A program made the position numbers and the translations under genes. From the NCBI GenBank assembly GCA_037718865.1, contig JBBJMP010000007.1, positions 186,001-250,000 on the forward strand: a stretch of 64,000 nucleotides of DNA, read 5' to 3'. The DNA is from JADCRZ01 sp037718865. Lineage in GTDB: Bacteria; Bacteroidota; Bacteroidia; Chitinophagales; Chitinophagaceae. How positions within the stretch are numbered: position 1 is the stretch's first letter; each line of letters begins with the position of its first letter. Under the pieces are notes generated by a model. That model worked only from the letters and a program-made list of their open reading frames with translations, made no database searches and had not been told where the DNA came from. Of the stretch, positions 45,763 to 55,010 are shown piece by piece.

Positions 45763-46911
45763 CTACCTGGTTAAAAATTTATAAATCGTAGTATGCCGGT
45801 AAGTATCTCCCGGTTTAAGTATAGTTGTGGGAAAAGCAGGTTGATTAGGTGAATCCGGAAAATGCTGGGCTTCGAGGCACATCCCTGAATGTTTGCCGTA
45901 CACTACCCCGTTTTTTCCTTTCAATGTGCCGTCCAGAAAATTTCCTGAATAGAACTGAACACCGGGTTCAGTTGTAGACATTTCCATGAACCGGCCGCTT
46001 GCCGAATCATACAAAGTAGCTGCCAGGCTCAACACATTACCGGATTTATTTAAAACATAATTATGATCGTAACCCCCGGAGACAGAGGCAATGTCTTTTC
46101 CGATCTTTTTCGGACTATTAAAATCCATGGGTGTACCTGATACAGGTGGATGGGTACCGGTAGGGATCAATTTGGCATTCACTACTGTATACTTGTCAGC
46201 ATTTAGCATTAAAACATGATCAAGTACTGTCGGCGATTTACCCGCAGATAAATTAAAGTAAGTATGGTTTGTTAAATTTACAGGAGTGGGTTTATCTGTA
46301 GTTGCGGTATAATCAATTTTCAGTTCATTGTCGCTTGTCAATGTATACACCACTTCAGCATGTAAGTTACCGGGGTAACCTTCTTCTCCGTCCTTACTGT
46401 CGTAGGTTAATTTTAAGTGACTATTATCCGATCCGTCTTGAACGGTCCATAATACCTTGTCGAATCCTTTTGCACCACCATGCAGGGAGTTGCCGTTGTT
46501 GTTAGCGGCCAGTGTATATGTTTTACCTTCTAACGTAAATTTTGCATTGGCGATCCGGTTTGCGTACCGTCCCACGAGAGCACCGAAAAATGGACTTTTT
46601 TCTAAATATCCGCCTAGAGAATCAAAACCCAGCACTACATCGCCCATGTTGCCGCTTTTATCGGGAACCATTACACTGGTTACGATGCCGCCGTAATTTA
46701 AGATCTTAACTATAGCACCTTTCGAATTGGTCAGTGAGTATTCCATCACGTCTTTATCTTGAAATTTACCGAATGGCTGATGTTTCATGGCAGCTTGGGT
46801 TGTAGAAGAATTATTTTGATTACTGGTATTATTTCCCTCATTATTATTACAGGAAGTAAACATGCTTGCTGATATAATAATGCAAAGAATGAGGGGAAGA
46901 GTTATTTTCAT
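45763..46911 (-). CDS. galM: Aldose 1-epimerase (galactose mutarotase) lipoprotein
   Basis: Interconverts alpha and beta anomers of hexoses. A lipoprotein signal is clear in ITLPLILCIIISASMFTSCNN, which makes the ATG at 46911 the right start; an upstream ATG at 46965 adds 18 residues with no signal character. The galactose mutarotase fold carries the substrate-binding NSLHGGAKGFD and VNLTNHTYFNLSAG (His catalytic acid) and the C-terminal base Glu in MCLEAQHFPDSPNQP. Mature length of about 360 is typical. An exported lipid-anchored form suggests that sugar epimerisation happens at the membrane, in line with the glycan uptake genes elsewhere. Confidence 0.93.
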   Translation of the reverse strand: MKITLPLILCIIISASMFTSCNNNEGNNTSNQNNSSTTQAAMKHQPFGKFQDKDVMEYSLTNSKGAIVKILNYGGIVTSVMVPDKSGNMGDVVLGFDSLGGYLEKSPFFGALVGRYANRIANAKFTLEGKTYTLAANNNGNSLHGGAKGFDKVLWTVQDGSDNSHLKLTYDSKDGEEGYPGNLHAEVVYTLTSDNELKIDYTATTDKPTPVNLTNHTYFNLSAGKSPTVLDHVLMLNADKYTVVNAKLIPTGTHPPVSGTPMDFNSPKKIGKDIASVSGGYDHNYVLNKSGNVLSLAATLYDSASGRFMEMSTTEPGVQFYSGNFLDGTLKGKNGVVYGKHSGMCLEAQHFPDSPNQPAFPTTILKPGDTYRHTTIYKFLTR

Positions 46912-47223
46912 ATAACATCTATTGTTTGATTTGGTTAGCCATACGGCAAGCCAAACATAAGGCAATTTTGAAAATCCGGAACATTTATATCGCTTTTTTG
47001 GTCCACTCGTTATACACGAATTGCCAGATGTCCTTTTATTTTTTTATTTCACTTCAAATTTATTAAAGTTTAATTTATTCCTAGGAAAAACACTTAGTTA
47101 ATTAATACTATTCCACTTATTTGCTTAAAATGACCGTATATCTCAAAAGGAATTGAGCATTTATTCCGTTTCTGTTTTAATCCGTTCGTATCCATCTAAT
47201 CCGTTTGAACTTAAAAGTCCCCT
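46912..47223. other. Divergent intergenic region without genes
   Basis: This 312-base AT-rich gap lies between the leftward epimerase and the rightward surface-protein gene. It must hold two promoters. I see no gene, strong hairpin or repeat, and no promoter match that I would defend. Confidence 0.5.
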
Positions 47224-48408
47224 ATGAACCCAATTAACCTTTTTCGTGCATTAGTATGCTCTTTACTGATTTTTTTCTTCTTTCGTTCTGCCACTTATGC
47301 CCAATGCGCGGACAGTGTACCTGCCCGGGTCATTTCTTATGATACCCTGTTATATGGCGGAGGTAATGATTTATTTTCCTTTAATTTCCCGCAGTTTGAC
47401 CCAACCCTTGGAACGCTGATTAAGGTAGATGTCGAAACAGTGATCACAGTAAAGTACTCGTATGACTTAGAGAATAAAGATGCCATACCTATCTCCTACA
47501 AGGTTCGTGTAATCAGAACGGACGATATTGTCTGTTCCGGCCTTCTGACACCGTTAACCAATACCGTACCTAAAATTGTGAATACCCATATTCTGAGCGC
47601 TTCTGACGGAAACACTGGTTCAGGAACTGATTACGTTAACAGGGGGCCGGAATACCCGTTAAACGGTTTTCCCAAAACGCATAGCATTACTGGTGATGTT
47701 GCTGGATTTTTAGGCATTGGCAGCGTGACCTTCGATTATACCTCAACTACTGATTCGTATGCTTCCGGAAGCATCAATAATTCATTCAATACCAGCGCGA
47801 CCGATTCAATCAGCTTTACCCTTAAGTACTATTATTGCGCTACCACTTTCCTGCCGGCTGATATCCGAAATTTTACGGCAGTTAAACGATCCGAAGAAAA
47901 TATACAATTGAACTGGTTTGATCCTACTGACGAGGCAGGAAAAAAATATGACATTCAGAAAAGTACAGATGGGAGATCGTTTTATGGTTTCGGGTCAATT
48001 GCTTCATTGAGCAACACCGGTACCCCCTATCAAATAAATTACACACCCACCAAAGAAGACAAAAGCAGGATCTTCTTTCGTATCAGGGAAACACAACAAA
48101 ACGGGGTGGTGAAATACTCGGCGGTACGTAATGTAACCCTGCTGATAGAGGGACAGCAAATGATGAAGGTCTACCCCACAATCACGGCAAATATGGTAAA
48201 CATTTTCTTTCCGGGAAAAGCCAGGAACGACTGGCAGGTAAACCTGATCTCCTTATCAGGCCAGGTGGTTCAGCAAGCACAATTCTCAAAAACAAATTTT
48301 ATTAAATGGCCTATTAAGGACCAGGTGGCGGAGGGGTTTTATATTATAGAAGCTATTAATAAAAAGACCTCAGAGAGTCAACAATCAAAGATCATAGTTC
48401 AACGATAG
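47224..48408 (+). CDS. T9SS-sorted surface protein (choice-of-anchor E-like)
   Basis: Secreted 394-residue protein. A signal peptide covers residues 1-27 (SATYAQC). The first 220 residues are a beta-rich domain opening SYDTLLYGGGNDLFSFNFPQFDP, similar to the choice-of-anchor E group. A fibronectin-like segment follows (IRNFTAVKRSEENIQLNWF). The C-terminal 75 residues form a type A T9SS sorting domain (MMKVYPTITANMVNIFF, GFYIIEAINK, SKIIVQR). No catalytic residues are apparent; an adhesin or structural role is likely but unproven. A hairpin terminator follows the stop. Confidence 0.75.
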   Translation: MNPINLFRALVCSLLIFFFFRSATYAQCADSVPARVISYDTLLYGGGNDLFSFNFPQFDPTLGTLIKVDVETVITVKYSYDLENKDAIPISYKVRVIRTDDIVCSGLLTPLTNTVPKIVNTHILSASDGNTGSGTDYVNRGPEYPLNGFPKTHSITGDVAGFLGIGSVTFDYTSTTDSYASGSINNSFNTSATDSISFTLKYYYCATTFLPADIRNFTAVKRSEENIQLNWFDPTDEAGKKYDIQKSTDGRSFYGFGSIASLSNTGTPYQINYTPTKEDKSRIFFRIRETQQNGVVKYSAVRNVTLLIEGQQMMKVYPTITANMVNIFFPGKARNDWQVNLISLSGQVVQQAQFSKTNFIKWPIKDQVAEGFYIIEAINKKTSESQQSKIIVQR

Positions 48409-48431
48409 ACAGGATATACATCAGCAATGCC

Positions 48432-48461
48432 AATGCCGGTGAACCCATCACCGGCATTTTT
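48432..48461 (+). terminator. Rho-independent terminator after the T9SS surface protein gene
   Basis: AATGCCGGTG (48432-48441) pairs with CACCGGCATT (from 48449) across a short loop, followed by a T-run (TTTTT). It lies 24 bases after the stop at 48408 and matches intrinsic terminator structure. Confidence 0.8.
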
Positions 48462-48567
48462 ATAAGTTAACACTTCTCCTGTCCAATAACCGTTCCCTAC
48501 TCCTTCCATGTGAGCATGCGGCATTCACACCTTCACATTAAATCCGCACACCCGAACACCCGCACAT

Positions 48568-49875
48568 TTACTCCACCTCTCCTTCGAGGTCATAGTCATA
48601 AGCCTTTGTAATCTTTACCCTGGTAAAATTTCCGATTATCAATTTTTCAGGCGATGAGATGATCACTTCGTTATCCACTTCCACACTGTCAAATTCCGTC
48701 CGGCCGACATAACGTCCCGATTCTATTTTATCGATCATAACCTTAAACGTGTTTCCCACCTTTTCAATGTTTTTTTCATAACTGATCTCCTGCTGCACTT
48801 CCATAATTTCTTCGGCCCGGCGCTCTTTTTCCTCATTTGAAATATTGTCTGCTAACTGGTAAGCGCCGGTACCTTCTTCATGGCTATATGCGAAAATGCC
48901 GACACGATCAAAACGATGCTGTCTCAGAAAGGCCTTTATATTCTCAACATCATCGAGCGTTTCTCCTGGAAACCCGGATATCAGGGTGGTTCGTATGCAG
49001 ATCCCAGGAACTTTTTCCCGAACGGTATAGATCAAATCATTTATCTCTGACCGGCTAATCTGCCGGCGCATGGCTTTGAGTATGTTGTCGCTGGCGTGTT
49101 GCAAAGGCATATCCAGGTAATTACAGATGTTTTCTCTTTCCCGGATCACATCCAGAATCTCTGTTGGAAATTTGGTGGGATAGGCATAGTGCAGCCTTAT
49201 CCATTCAAGCCCTTCGATGTCCGCCAGGGCGTGCAACAATGCGGGTAGCTCTCTTTTTTTGTAAATATCCAAGCCGTAATAGGTCAACTCCTGCGCAATC
49301 AGCATAACCTCTTTAACACCTTTTTTAACCAGACTTGCAGCTTCGGCAACCAATTGATGTATAGGTCTGCTAATATGTCGGCCTCTCATCAGGGGAATGG
49401 CACAGAAGGCACAAGTGCGGTCGCATCCTTCAGAAATTTTCAAGTAAGCATAATGGGAAGGGGTGCTCAATAACCGCTCGCCAATTAATTCGGCCTGATA
49501 ATCGACGTTAAAACGGTTGAGCAATCGGGGCAGTTCAAATGTTCCGAAATAAGCATCTACTTCCGGAATCTCCTGTTCTAAATTACTCTTATATCGCTCA
49601 CTTAAGCACCCGGTAACGAATACTTTATCAATTTTACCTCTTTTTTTAAGTTCAACCTGATGCAGTATGCTGTTTACAGATTCTTCTTTTGCCTTATCAA
49701 TAAATCCGCATGTATTTACAATAACTATGTTGTGATCAGTCTTGTAATTTTCATGCACTACGTCTATGTCACTGGCCCTGAGTTGGCCACTCAACACCTC
49801 ACTGTCAACCATATTCTTGCTGCAGCCCAAGGTAATTATGTTGACCTTATCCTTTTTGCGTGTTTTTGTCTTCAT
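48568..49875 (-). CDS. rimO: Ribosomal protein S12 methylthiotransferase
   Basis: Radical-SAM enzyme that adds a methylthio group to an Asp of ribosomal protein S12. The N-terminal UPF0004 domain has three Fe-S cysteines (TLGCSKN, NTCGFID, GCLSER). The radical-SAM motif CDRTCAFCAIP (CxxxCxxC) follows, then a TRAM domain at the end (VGRTEFDSVEVDNEVI). The SEGCDRTCAFC text and the 435-residue length favour RimO over the tRNA enzyme MiaB. It begins 12 bases after ftsY on the same strand. Confidence 0.93.
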   Translation of the reverse strand: MKTKTRKKDKVNIITLGCSKNMVDSEVLSGQLRASDIDVVHENYKTDHNIVIVNTCGFIDKAKEESVNSILHQVELKKRGKIDKVFVTGCLSERYKSNLEQEIPEVDAYFGTFELPRLLNRFNVDYQAELIGERLLSTPSHYAYLKISEGCDRTCAFCAIPLMRGRHISRPIHQLVAEAASLVKKGVKEVMLIAQELTYYGLDIYKKRELPALLHALADIEGLEWIRLHYAYPTKFPTEILDVIRERENICNYLDMPLQHASDNILKAMRRQISRSEINDLIYTVREKVPGICIRTTLISGFPGETLDDVENIKAFLRQHRFDRVGIFAYSHEEGTGAYQLADNISNEEKERRAEEIMEVQQEISYEKNIEKVGNTFKVMIDKIESGRYVGRTEFDSVEVDNEVIISSPEKLIIGNFTRVKITKAYDYDLEGEVE

Positions 49876-49887
49876 GCAGATGCAAAA

Positions 49888-50859
49888 TTAATACGTCCTT
49901 TTCTCCAGGTTAAATAAACTGTCCACAAACTCATGCTTGTCAAATACCACGAGATCTTCAATCTTCTCCCCTGTTCCAATGAATTTCACTGGTATTTTAA
50001 ACTGATCGGCAATAGCCAAAACCACTCCTCCTTTTGCCGTACCATCTAACTTTGTAATTGCAAGAGCAGTCACTTCGGTTGCAGCGGTAAACTGCCTGGC
50101 CTGTTCGACGGCATTCTGGCCGGTTGAGCCATCCAATACCAGCAATACTTCATGCGGGGCCTCAGGGATGATCTTCCCCATCACTCTTTTCATTTTGCTA
50201 AGCTCTTCCATCAGGTATGCTTTGTTATGAAGCCTTCCGGCAGTATCAATGATCACCACGTCAACGCCCCTGGCCACGCCGCTCTGAACGGTATCAAATG
50301 CAACAGCACCCGGATCCGAACCCATTCCCTGTTTGATGATCGGAACTCCGGCCCTTTCACTCCAAATGGTTAACTGATCAACGGCTGCAGCACGGAAGGT
50401 ATCGGCCGCACCCAGCAAAACTAATTTTCCTGCTTTTTTAAAGTTGTAAGCCAGTTTGCCTATGGTAGTCGTTTTGCCAACTCCGTTTACGCCGACGACC
50501 ATAATGACAAATGGCTTAGCCGGCAGCGGTGAATCAAAAGAATAATCAGTAAGTTCCGGTGCATCTACCAGAATGTTTTCCATTTCCTGTTGAAGAATGG
50601 TACTTAATTCGGCTGTATTTACGTATTTGTCGCGCGCAACGCGTTGTTCGATGTTTTGAATGATCCTGACTGTCGTTTGAATGCCTACATCTGAACTTAC
50701 CAAAGCATTTTCCAGTTCATCGAGCAGTTCTTCGTCTACTGTACTCTTACCTGCGATTGCCTTGGTGATCTTGGAAAAAAAATTTTCTTTAGTTTTCTCC
50801 AAACCCTGGTCAAGACTCTCTTTGTCCTTTTTACCAAATAATTTATTGAATAATCCCAT
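49888..50859 (-). CDS. ftsY: Signal recognition particle receptor
   Basis: GTPase that docks SRP-bound ribosomes at the membrane. The NG domain is complete: G1 VVGVNGVGKTTTIGKLA, DTAGRLHNKAYLMEEL (G3), TKLDGTAKGGVVL (G4) and the C-terminal GTGEKIEDLVVFD. The N-terminal acidic A domain is short (about 20 residues), as usual outside Enterobacteria. At 323 residues it is full length. It sits between DUF4295 and rimO; a terminator separates it from DUF4295, so it likely has its own promoter. Confidence 0.96.
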   Translation of the reverse strand: MGLFNKLFGKKDKESLDQGLEKTKENFFSKITKAIAGKSTVDEELLDELENALVSSDVGIQTTVRIIQNIEQRVARDKYVNTAELSTILQQEMENILVDAPELTDYSFDSPLPAKPFVIMVVGVNGVGKTTTIGKLAYNFKKAGKLVLLGAADTFRAAAVDQLTIWSERAGVPIIKQGMGSDPGAVAFDTVQSGVARGVDVVIIDTAGRLHNKAYLMEELSKMKRVMGKIIPEAPHEVLLVLDGSTGQNAVEQARQFTAATEVTALAITKLDGTAKGGVVLAIADQFKIPVKFIGTGEKIEDLVVFDKHEFVDSLFNLEKRTY

Positions 50860-50995
50860 TATTGCTATAATTACAGATGGTTAAGAAATAGCCGCAATGT
50901 AACCTCATGAAGAATGCTTTTGTTTATTAGCGCCGTAGCGTCAGCGATTGAACTACCTGGTCTACAAATCTGCGGCATCCTTTTCGTATAAACAG

Positions 50996-51026
50996 AAAAA
51001 GCTGCTCCGGTTCAGAACAGCTTTTT
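50996..51026 (-). terminator. Terminator of the rpmB-rpmG-DUF4295 operon
   Basis: AAAAAGCTG (50996-51004) pairs with CAGCTTTTT (51018-51026), with two more pairs inside the loop. It lies 19 bases after the DUF4295 stop on the minus strand and ends in a T-run on both strands, so it can work in either direction. Confidence 0.85.
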
Positions 51027-51044
51027 ATAGTACTTAGTAACCCA

Positions 51045-51218
51045 TTATTTTCCCGATAAAAAATCCTTTACTTTATCCTTGTGTACTATAACTTCTTTAA
51101 AAGTATAAGCACCGGATTTAGGACTGCGAATGGCTTTGATAACTTTGGTCCAATTCTTAGCTTCAGCCGCAGCTTTTTGATCTTTGGATTTTATTGCTGT
51201 TTTTGCACTTTTTGCCAT
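51045..51218 (-). CDS. DUF4295 small basic protein
   Basis: A 57-residue Lys-rich protein (MAKSAKTAIKSKDQKAAAEA ... VKDFLSGK), too short for a standard ORF cut-off. It matches the DUF4295 family, found almost only in Bacteroidota, always downstream of rpmG. It is probably a ribosome-associated protein; the exact role is unknown to me. Its ATG at 51218 and stop at 51045 fit 58 codons. It is 43 bases downstream of rpmG. Confidence 0.88.
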   Translation of the reverse strand: MAKSAKTAIKSKDQKAAAEAKNWTKVIKAIRSPKSGAYTFKEVIVHKDKVKDFLSGK

Positions 51219-51261
51219 TATTTATAAATTGTCAGTGATTGGTATTGTAACGCTACAAGTG

Positions 51262-51444
51262 TTACTTGATCTCTTTATGCACCGTAACCTTTTTTAAAAT
51301 AGGGTTGAATTTTTTTAACTCCAGGCGTTCCGGTGTATTCTTTTTATTTTTAGTAGTAATATAGCGGCTTGTCCCTGGTTGTCCACTGTTTTTATGCTCA
51401 GTACATTCCATGATTACCTGTACCCTGCTCCCTTTCTTTGCCAT
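51262..51444 (-). CDS. rpmG: 50S ribosomal protein L33
   Basis: Large-subunit protein of 60 residues (MAKKGSRVQVIMECTEHKN ... ILKKVTVHKEIK). It matches L33 by the RYITTKNKKNTPERLELKKFNP block. Only one cysteine is present and the two CxxC zinc pairs are absent, so this is the zinc-free (C-minus) form. It lies between rpmB and DUF4295. Confidence 0.96.
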   Translation of the reverse strand: MAKKGSRVQVIMECTEHKNSGQPGTSRYITTKNKKNTPERLELKKFNPILKKVTVHKEIK

Positions 51445-51490
51445 TATTAAAACGTTTATGTTATGTTATATAAGCTCAGTACGCGACAAT

Positions 51491-51727
51491 TTACAGTTTC
51501 TGTCCCTGGGCCCTTAATTCTTTAACTACGGCATATAAGCCATTTTTGTTAATGGTACGTATCCCTTCCGTTGATAATTTAATGGTTATCCATTTATCTT
51601 CTTCTGCTAAAAAAAATCGTTTGGTTTTTAAGTTGGGTAAAAACCTGCGTTTAGTTTTTATATTTGAATGCGAAACGCTGTTTCCCGAAACAGGTCGTTT
51701 ACCGGTTACCTGACATACTCTGGACAT
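51491..51727 (-). CDS. rpmB: 50S ribosomal protein L28
   Basis: Large-subunit protein of 78 residues. The start MSRVCQVTGKRPVSGNSVSHSN and KTKRRFLPNLKTKRFFL are the family signatures. Only one cysteine remains in the N-terminal CxxC position (CQVT), so this is a zinc-free version, like its neighbour L33. It leads the small operon rpmB-rpmG-DUF4295. Confidence 0.96.
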   Translation of the reverse strand: MSRVCQVTGKRPVSGNSVSHSNIKTKRRFLPNLKTKRFFLAEEDKWITIKLSTEGIRTINKNGLYAVVKELRAQGQKL

Positions 51728-51921
51728 AATTCATCAAATTTTGGACGGCAAAGGTCGTTAAAACCCGCTAACAATCAAAAAGAAATTTGTCATTTTACAT
51801 AACGGACATTTTTGGAAGACTTTTACCAGGTGCAGATTGGCAGTATTCTTAATTCTGTAAAGTAATAATTAATTAATTTAAGGGCAGCTTAACGATTCTT
51901 TCTTTAAAGTAATCTTATAAC

Positions 51922-54048
51922 ATGAAAGATATAAAACGAAAAACGATTGTCAGAGATATAAGCTGGTTGTCATTTAATGCGAGGGTATTGCAGGAAGCCG
52001 CCGATCAGACGGTTCCTTTGCGTGAACGAATCCGTTTCCTCGGCATTTTTTCTAACAATATGGATGAATTCTTCAGGGTAAGGGTAGCCACATTGAAGCG
52101 TATGATGGATTTCCGCAACAAGGCCAATATGCACCTTGAACTGTCACCCGGCGATATATTGGAGGAGATTCAGTCAATAGTGCTTAGGCAGCAACGCGAA
52201 TTTCACCGCATATGGGAAGATATTACCCTGGAGCTTGAAAAGGAAAAAATCTTTTTATTAAATGAAAAACAGTTAAACAGGGAGCAACGGGTTTTTGTGC
52301 AAAGGTATTTTGAAGAAGAGGTGCGCTCTAACACGATCCCGTTAATGATAGAAAGCATTACTCATTTTCCGTTTTTGAGAGACAAATCCATTTTTCTTGC
52401 AGTCGTATTATCAAAAACAAACACCGCTTACCAGCAAAAATATGCCATTATAGAAGTGCCCAGTAAGACCCTGGGCCGATTTGTACTGCTTCCCTCTGCT
52501 CCGGGAGAACATGCGATCATCTTGCTGGAAGATGTGATCCGATATAATCTTCCTGCCGTTTTTTCTTATTTCGGTTATGACAAGTATGACTCCTGGATCT
52601 TCAAGGTAACCAGGGATGCGGAGATCGACCTGGATACTGATGTAGCGACTTCTATAATACAAAAAATAGAAAAAGGATTAAAGAACCGCAGGAAAGGTAA
52701 GCCGGTGCGTTTTGTATTTGACAAGGAGATGGATCCCGGCATCCTTGAATACCTGATGAAGCGGATGAACCTCACCAAACAGGATAACCTGATCCCTGGC
52801 GGCCGCATTCATAATTTTCGTCATTTTATGGATTTTCCCGATAGTGTTTTCCAGAAACGGGGCCAGCGCAGGAAACCATTTCAACATCCTTTGCTCGCGG
52901 TTTCCAAAAGGGTAACCGATATAGTGCTTGAAAAGGATATCATGCTCAATTTTCCATATCATTCATTTAACCCGGTCATCGACATGCTTCGGGAGGCTGC
53001 CATCGATCCGGATGTAACCGCTATCAAGATTACCTGCTACAGGCTTGCTTCGAATTCAAAGATCGTAAACGCCCTGGTGAACGCAGTACGTAACGGCAAA
53101 CATGTTACGGTGATGCTTGAACTTCGGGCCAGGTTTGACGAAGAAGCCAACCTGGAATGGAAGGAACGACTGGAAGACGATGGAGTGAAAGTGGTGATTG
53201 GTCTGCCGGATATGAAAGTGCATTCAAAGATTTGCCTGATAAAGAAAAGACTGGTCAACAGAACCCTGCACTATGGTTTCGTGAGCACAGGTAACCTGAA
53301 CGAGAAGACCGCCAGGTTATACGGCGATCATTGCCTGCTTACCGCCAACCGCAATATCATGGCCGATGTAAACAGGATGTTCAACTTCCTGGAAAAACCC
53401 AGGGAGGGCCAGCATTTCCTGAAAGAATGTAAAACCCTGATCCCCTGCCCGATCGCCCTCAGAAGGGAACTACTTAAGATGATCAACCGGGAGATAAAGC
53501 TGGCCAGATTAAAAAAACCGGCTTCCATCCTGCTGAAAATGAATTCGCTTTCCGATGAAGAGCTGATCGAAAAACTTTCTGAAGCGGCAAAGGAAGGGGT
53601 AGAATTAAAAATGATCATCCGCGGCATATTCTGTATGTTCTCCGAAAGTAAAAAATACCAGAAGCCGGTTACAGCCATCAGTATTATAGATGAATATCTG
53701 GAACATGCCAGGGTATTCGTTTTTCACAATGGCGGTAAAGAAAAAGTTTATATATCTTCGGCAGACTGGATGGTAAGGAACCTGGACCACCGGGTGGAGG
53801 CAACCTGTCCTGTATTCGATGAAAATATAAAGCGCGTAATTAAAAATATTCTTACCATACAATTGAACGATAACGTAAAAGCCCGAACACTGGACAACGA
53901 CCTGAGCAATGATTATGTAAGAACCGATGAAAAAAAAGTCAGGTCTCAGATAGATACATACAATTACCTCTTATCAATCAGCCAGCATGAAAAAAAATCG
54001 ATTCAGGAAATAAAAGAAATTCCTGCAACAGAAGTGCCCGTCATTTAA
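51922..54048 (+). CDS. ppk: Polyphosphate kinase 1
   Basis: Makes long-chain polyphosphate from ATP, reversibly. All four PPK1 domains are in order: the N-terminal four-helix part (FLGIFSNNMDEFFRVRVATL), the head domain, and the two phospholipase D-like C domains. The autophosphorylated His is H434 in MKVHSKICLI; the second conserved His region is near HALGYVST-like FVSTGNLNEKTARLYGDH. At 708 residues it is complete. An exopolyphosphatase-like gene follows 19 bases later, so synthesis and breakdown are encoded together. Confidence 0.96.
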   Translation: MKDIKRKTIVRDISWLSFNARVLQEAADQTVPLRERIRFLGIFSNNMDEFFRVRVATLKRMMDFRNKANMHLELSPGDILEEIQSIVLRQQREFHRIWEDITLELEKEKIFLLNEKQLNREQRVFVQRYFEEEVRSNTIPLMIESITHFPFLRDKSIFLAVVLSKTNTAYQQKYAIIEVPSKTLGRFVLLPSAPGEHAIILLEDVIRYNLPAVFSYFGYDKYDSWIFKVTRDAEIDLDTDVATSIIQKIEKGLKNRRKGKPVRFVFDKEMDPGILEYLMKRMNLTKQDNLIPGGRIHNFRHFMDFPDSVFQKRGQRRKPFQHPLLAVSKRVTDIVLEKDIMLNFPYHSFNPVIDMLREAAIDPDVTAIKITCYRLASNSKIVNALVNAVRNGKHVTVMLELRARFDEEANLEWKERLEDDGVKVVIGLPDMKVHSKICLIKKRLVNRTLHYGFVSTGNLNEKTARLYGDHCLLTANRNIMADVNRMFNFLEKPREGQHFLKECKTLIPCPIALRRELLKMINREIKLARLKKPASILLKMNSLSDEELIEKLSEAAKEGVELKMIIRGIFCMFSESKKYQKPVTAISIIDEYLEHARVFVFHNGGKEKVYISSADWMVRNLDHRVEATCPVFDENIKRVIKNILTIQLNDNVKARTLDNDLSNDYVRTDEKKVRSQIDTYNYLLSISQHEKKSIQEIKEIPATEVPVI

Positions 54049-54067
54049 TTATGAAAACAACTGTAAG

Positions 54068-54964
54068 GTGAGATTAGCAGCCATCGATATCGGAAGCAAC
54101 GCAGCCAGGTTATTGATTACCGACGTAGTAAAGACTCCCGGGGCCAAACCGGACTTTAATAAGCTGAACCTGGTTCGGGTTCCATTAAGACTTGGTTTCG
54201 ACGTTTTTGAGCATAAAAGAATTTTACCGGCTAAGGAACAAATGATCATAAACACGCTGTTTGCCTATAAATATCTCCTGAAAGTGTATGAAGTGACCTA
54301 TTATAAAGCCTGTGCAACATCTGCCATGAGGGATGCCGAAAATGCTCCGGCGATCCTAGCCAGGGTAAAAGAGGAAACGGGTATTGATATTGAAGTGATC
54401 AGTGGAGATGAAGAAGCTTCGGTGATTTACGAGAACCACGTAGCGGAGAAATTAAACGTGGCTAACGCTTACTTATATATTGACGTAGGTGGTGGCAGCA
54501 CAGAACTAACCTTATTCAGTAATAACCAGATCGCTTTTAAAAAATCGTTCGACATCGGCACCATCCGCTTGCTAAAAAACCAGGTCCAGGAAAGTAAATG
54601 GCTGTATGTTAAGGATACTATCAAAGAAAAGACCAGGACCTTCAAGAACCTGGTTGCCATCGGTTCGGGCGGAAATATCAATAAGATATTTTCCCTGTCG
54701 AAGAAAAAAGATGGAAAACCGCTATCCCTGGAGCTATTGAAAGACTATCATAAGGAATTCAGTAATTTTTCGGTATACGAACGTATGAGGATGTACGATC
54801 TGCGTGAAGACAGGGCGGATGTTATTGTTCCGGCATTGCTTATCTTCATCAATGTTATGCGATGGGCAGATGTTAGTGAAATCTTTGTTCCAAAGATCGG
54901 CCTTGCCGATGGCCTGATCCAGCACCTCTACCAGCAGTTGCGCCTCCGCGAAATAGAGGTGTGA
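54068..54964 (+). CDS. Ppx/GppA family exopolyphosphatase
   Basis: ASKHA-fold phosphatase that removes phosphate from polyphosphate or pppGpp. It starts at GTG with the canonical RLAAIDIGSNAARLLITD. The second nucleotide-binding loop is LYIDVGGGSTELTLF and the third is VAIGSGGNINKI. The catalytic Glu lies in the region EASVIYEN. At 298 residues it is the short form, without the C-terminal HD-like domain, so it is a Ppx/GppA-type minimal enzyme. It is 19 bases after ppk and surely co-transcribed. Confidence 0.9.
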   Translation: MRLAAIDIGSNAARLLITDVVKTPGAKPDFNKLNLVRVPLRLGFDVFEHKRILPAKEQMIINTLFAYKYLLKVYEVTYYKACATSAMRDAENAPAILARVKEETGIDIEVISGDEEASVIYENHVAEKLNVANAYLYIDVGGGSTELTLFSNNQIAFKKSFDIGTIRLLKNQVQESKWLYVKDTIKEKTRTFKNLVAIGSGGNINKIFSLSKKKDGKPLSLELLKDYHKEFSNFSVYERMRMYDLREDRADVIVPALLIFINVMRWADVSEIFVPKIGLADGLIQHLYQQLRLREIEV

Positions 54965-55010
54965 GCTTTAACAACTATTATCTTAGCATATCATTCATCA
55001 AACCATTTCT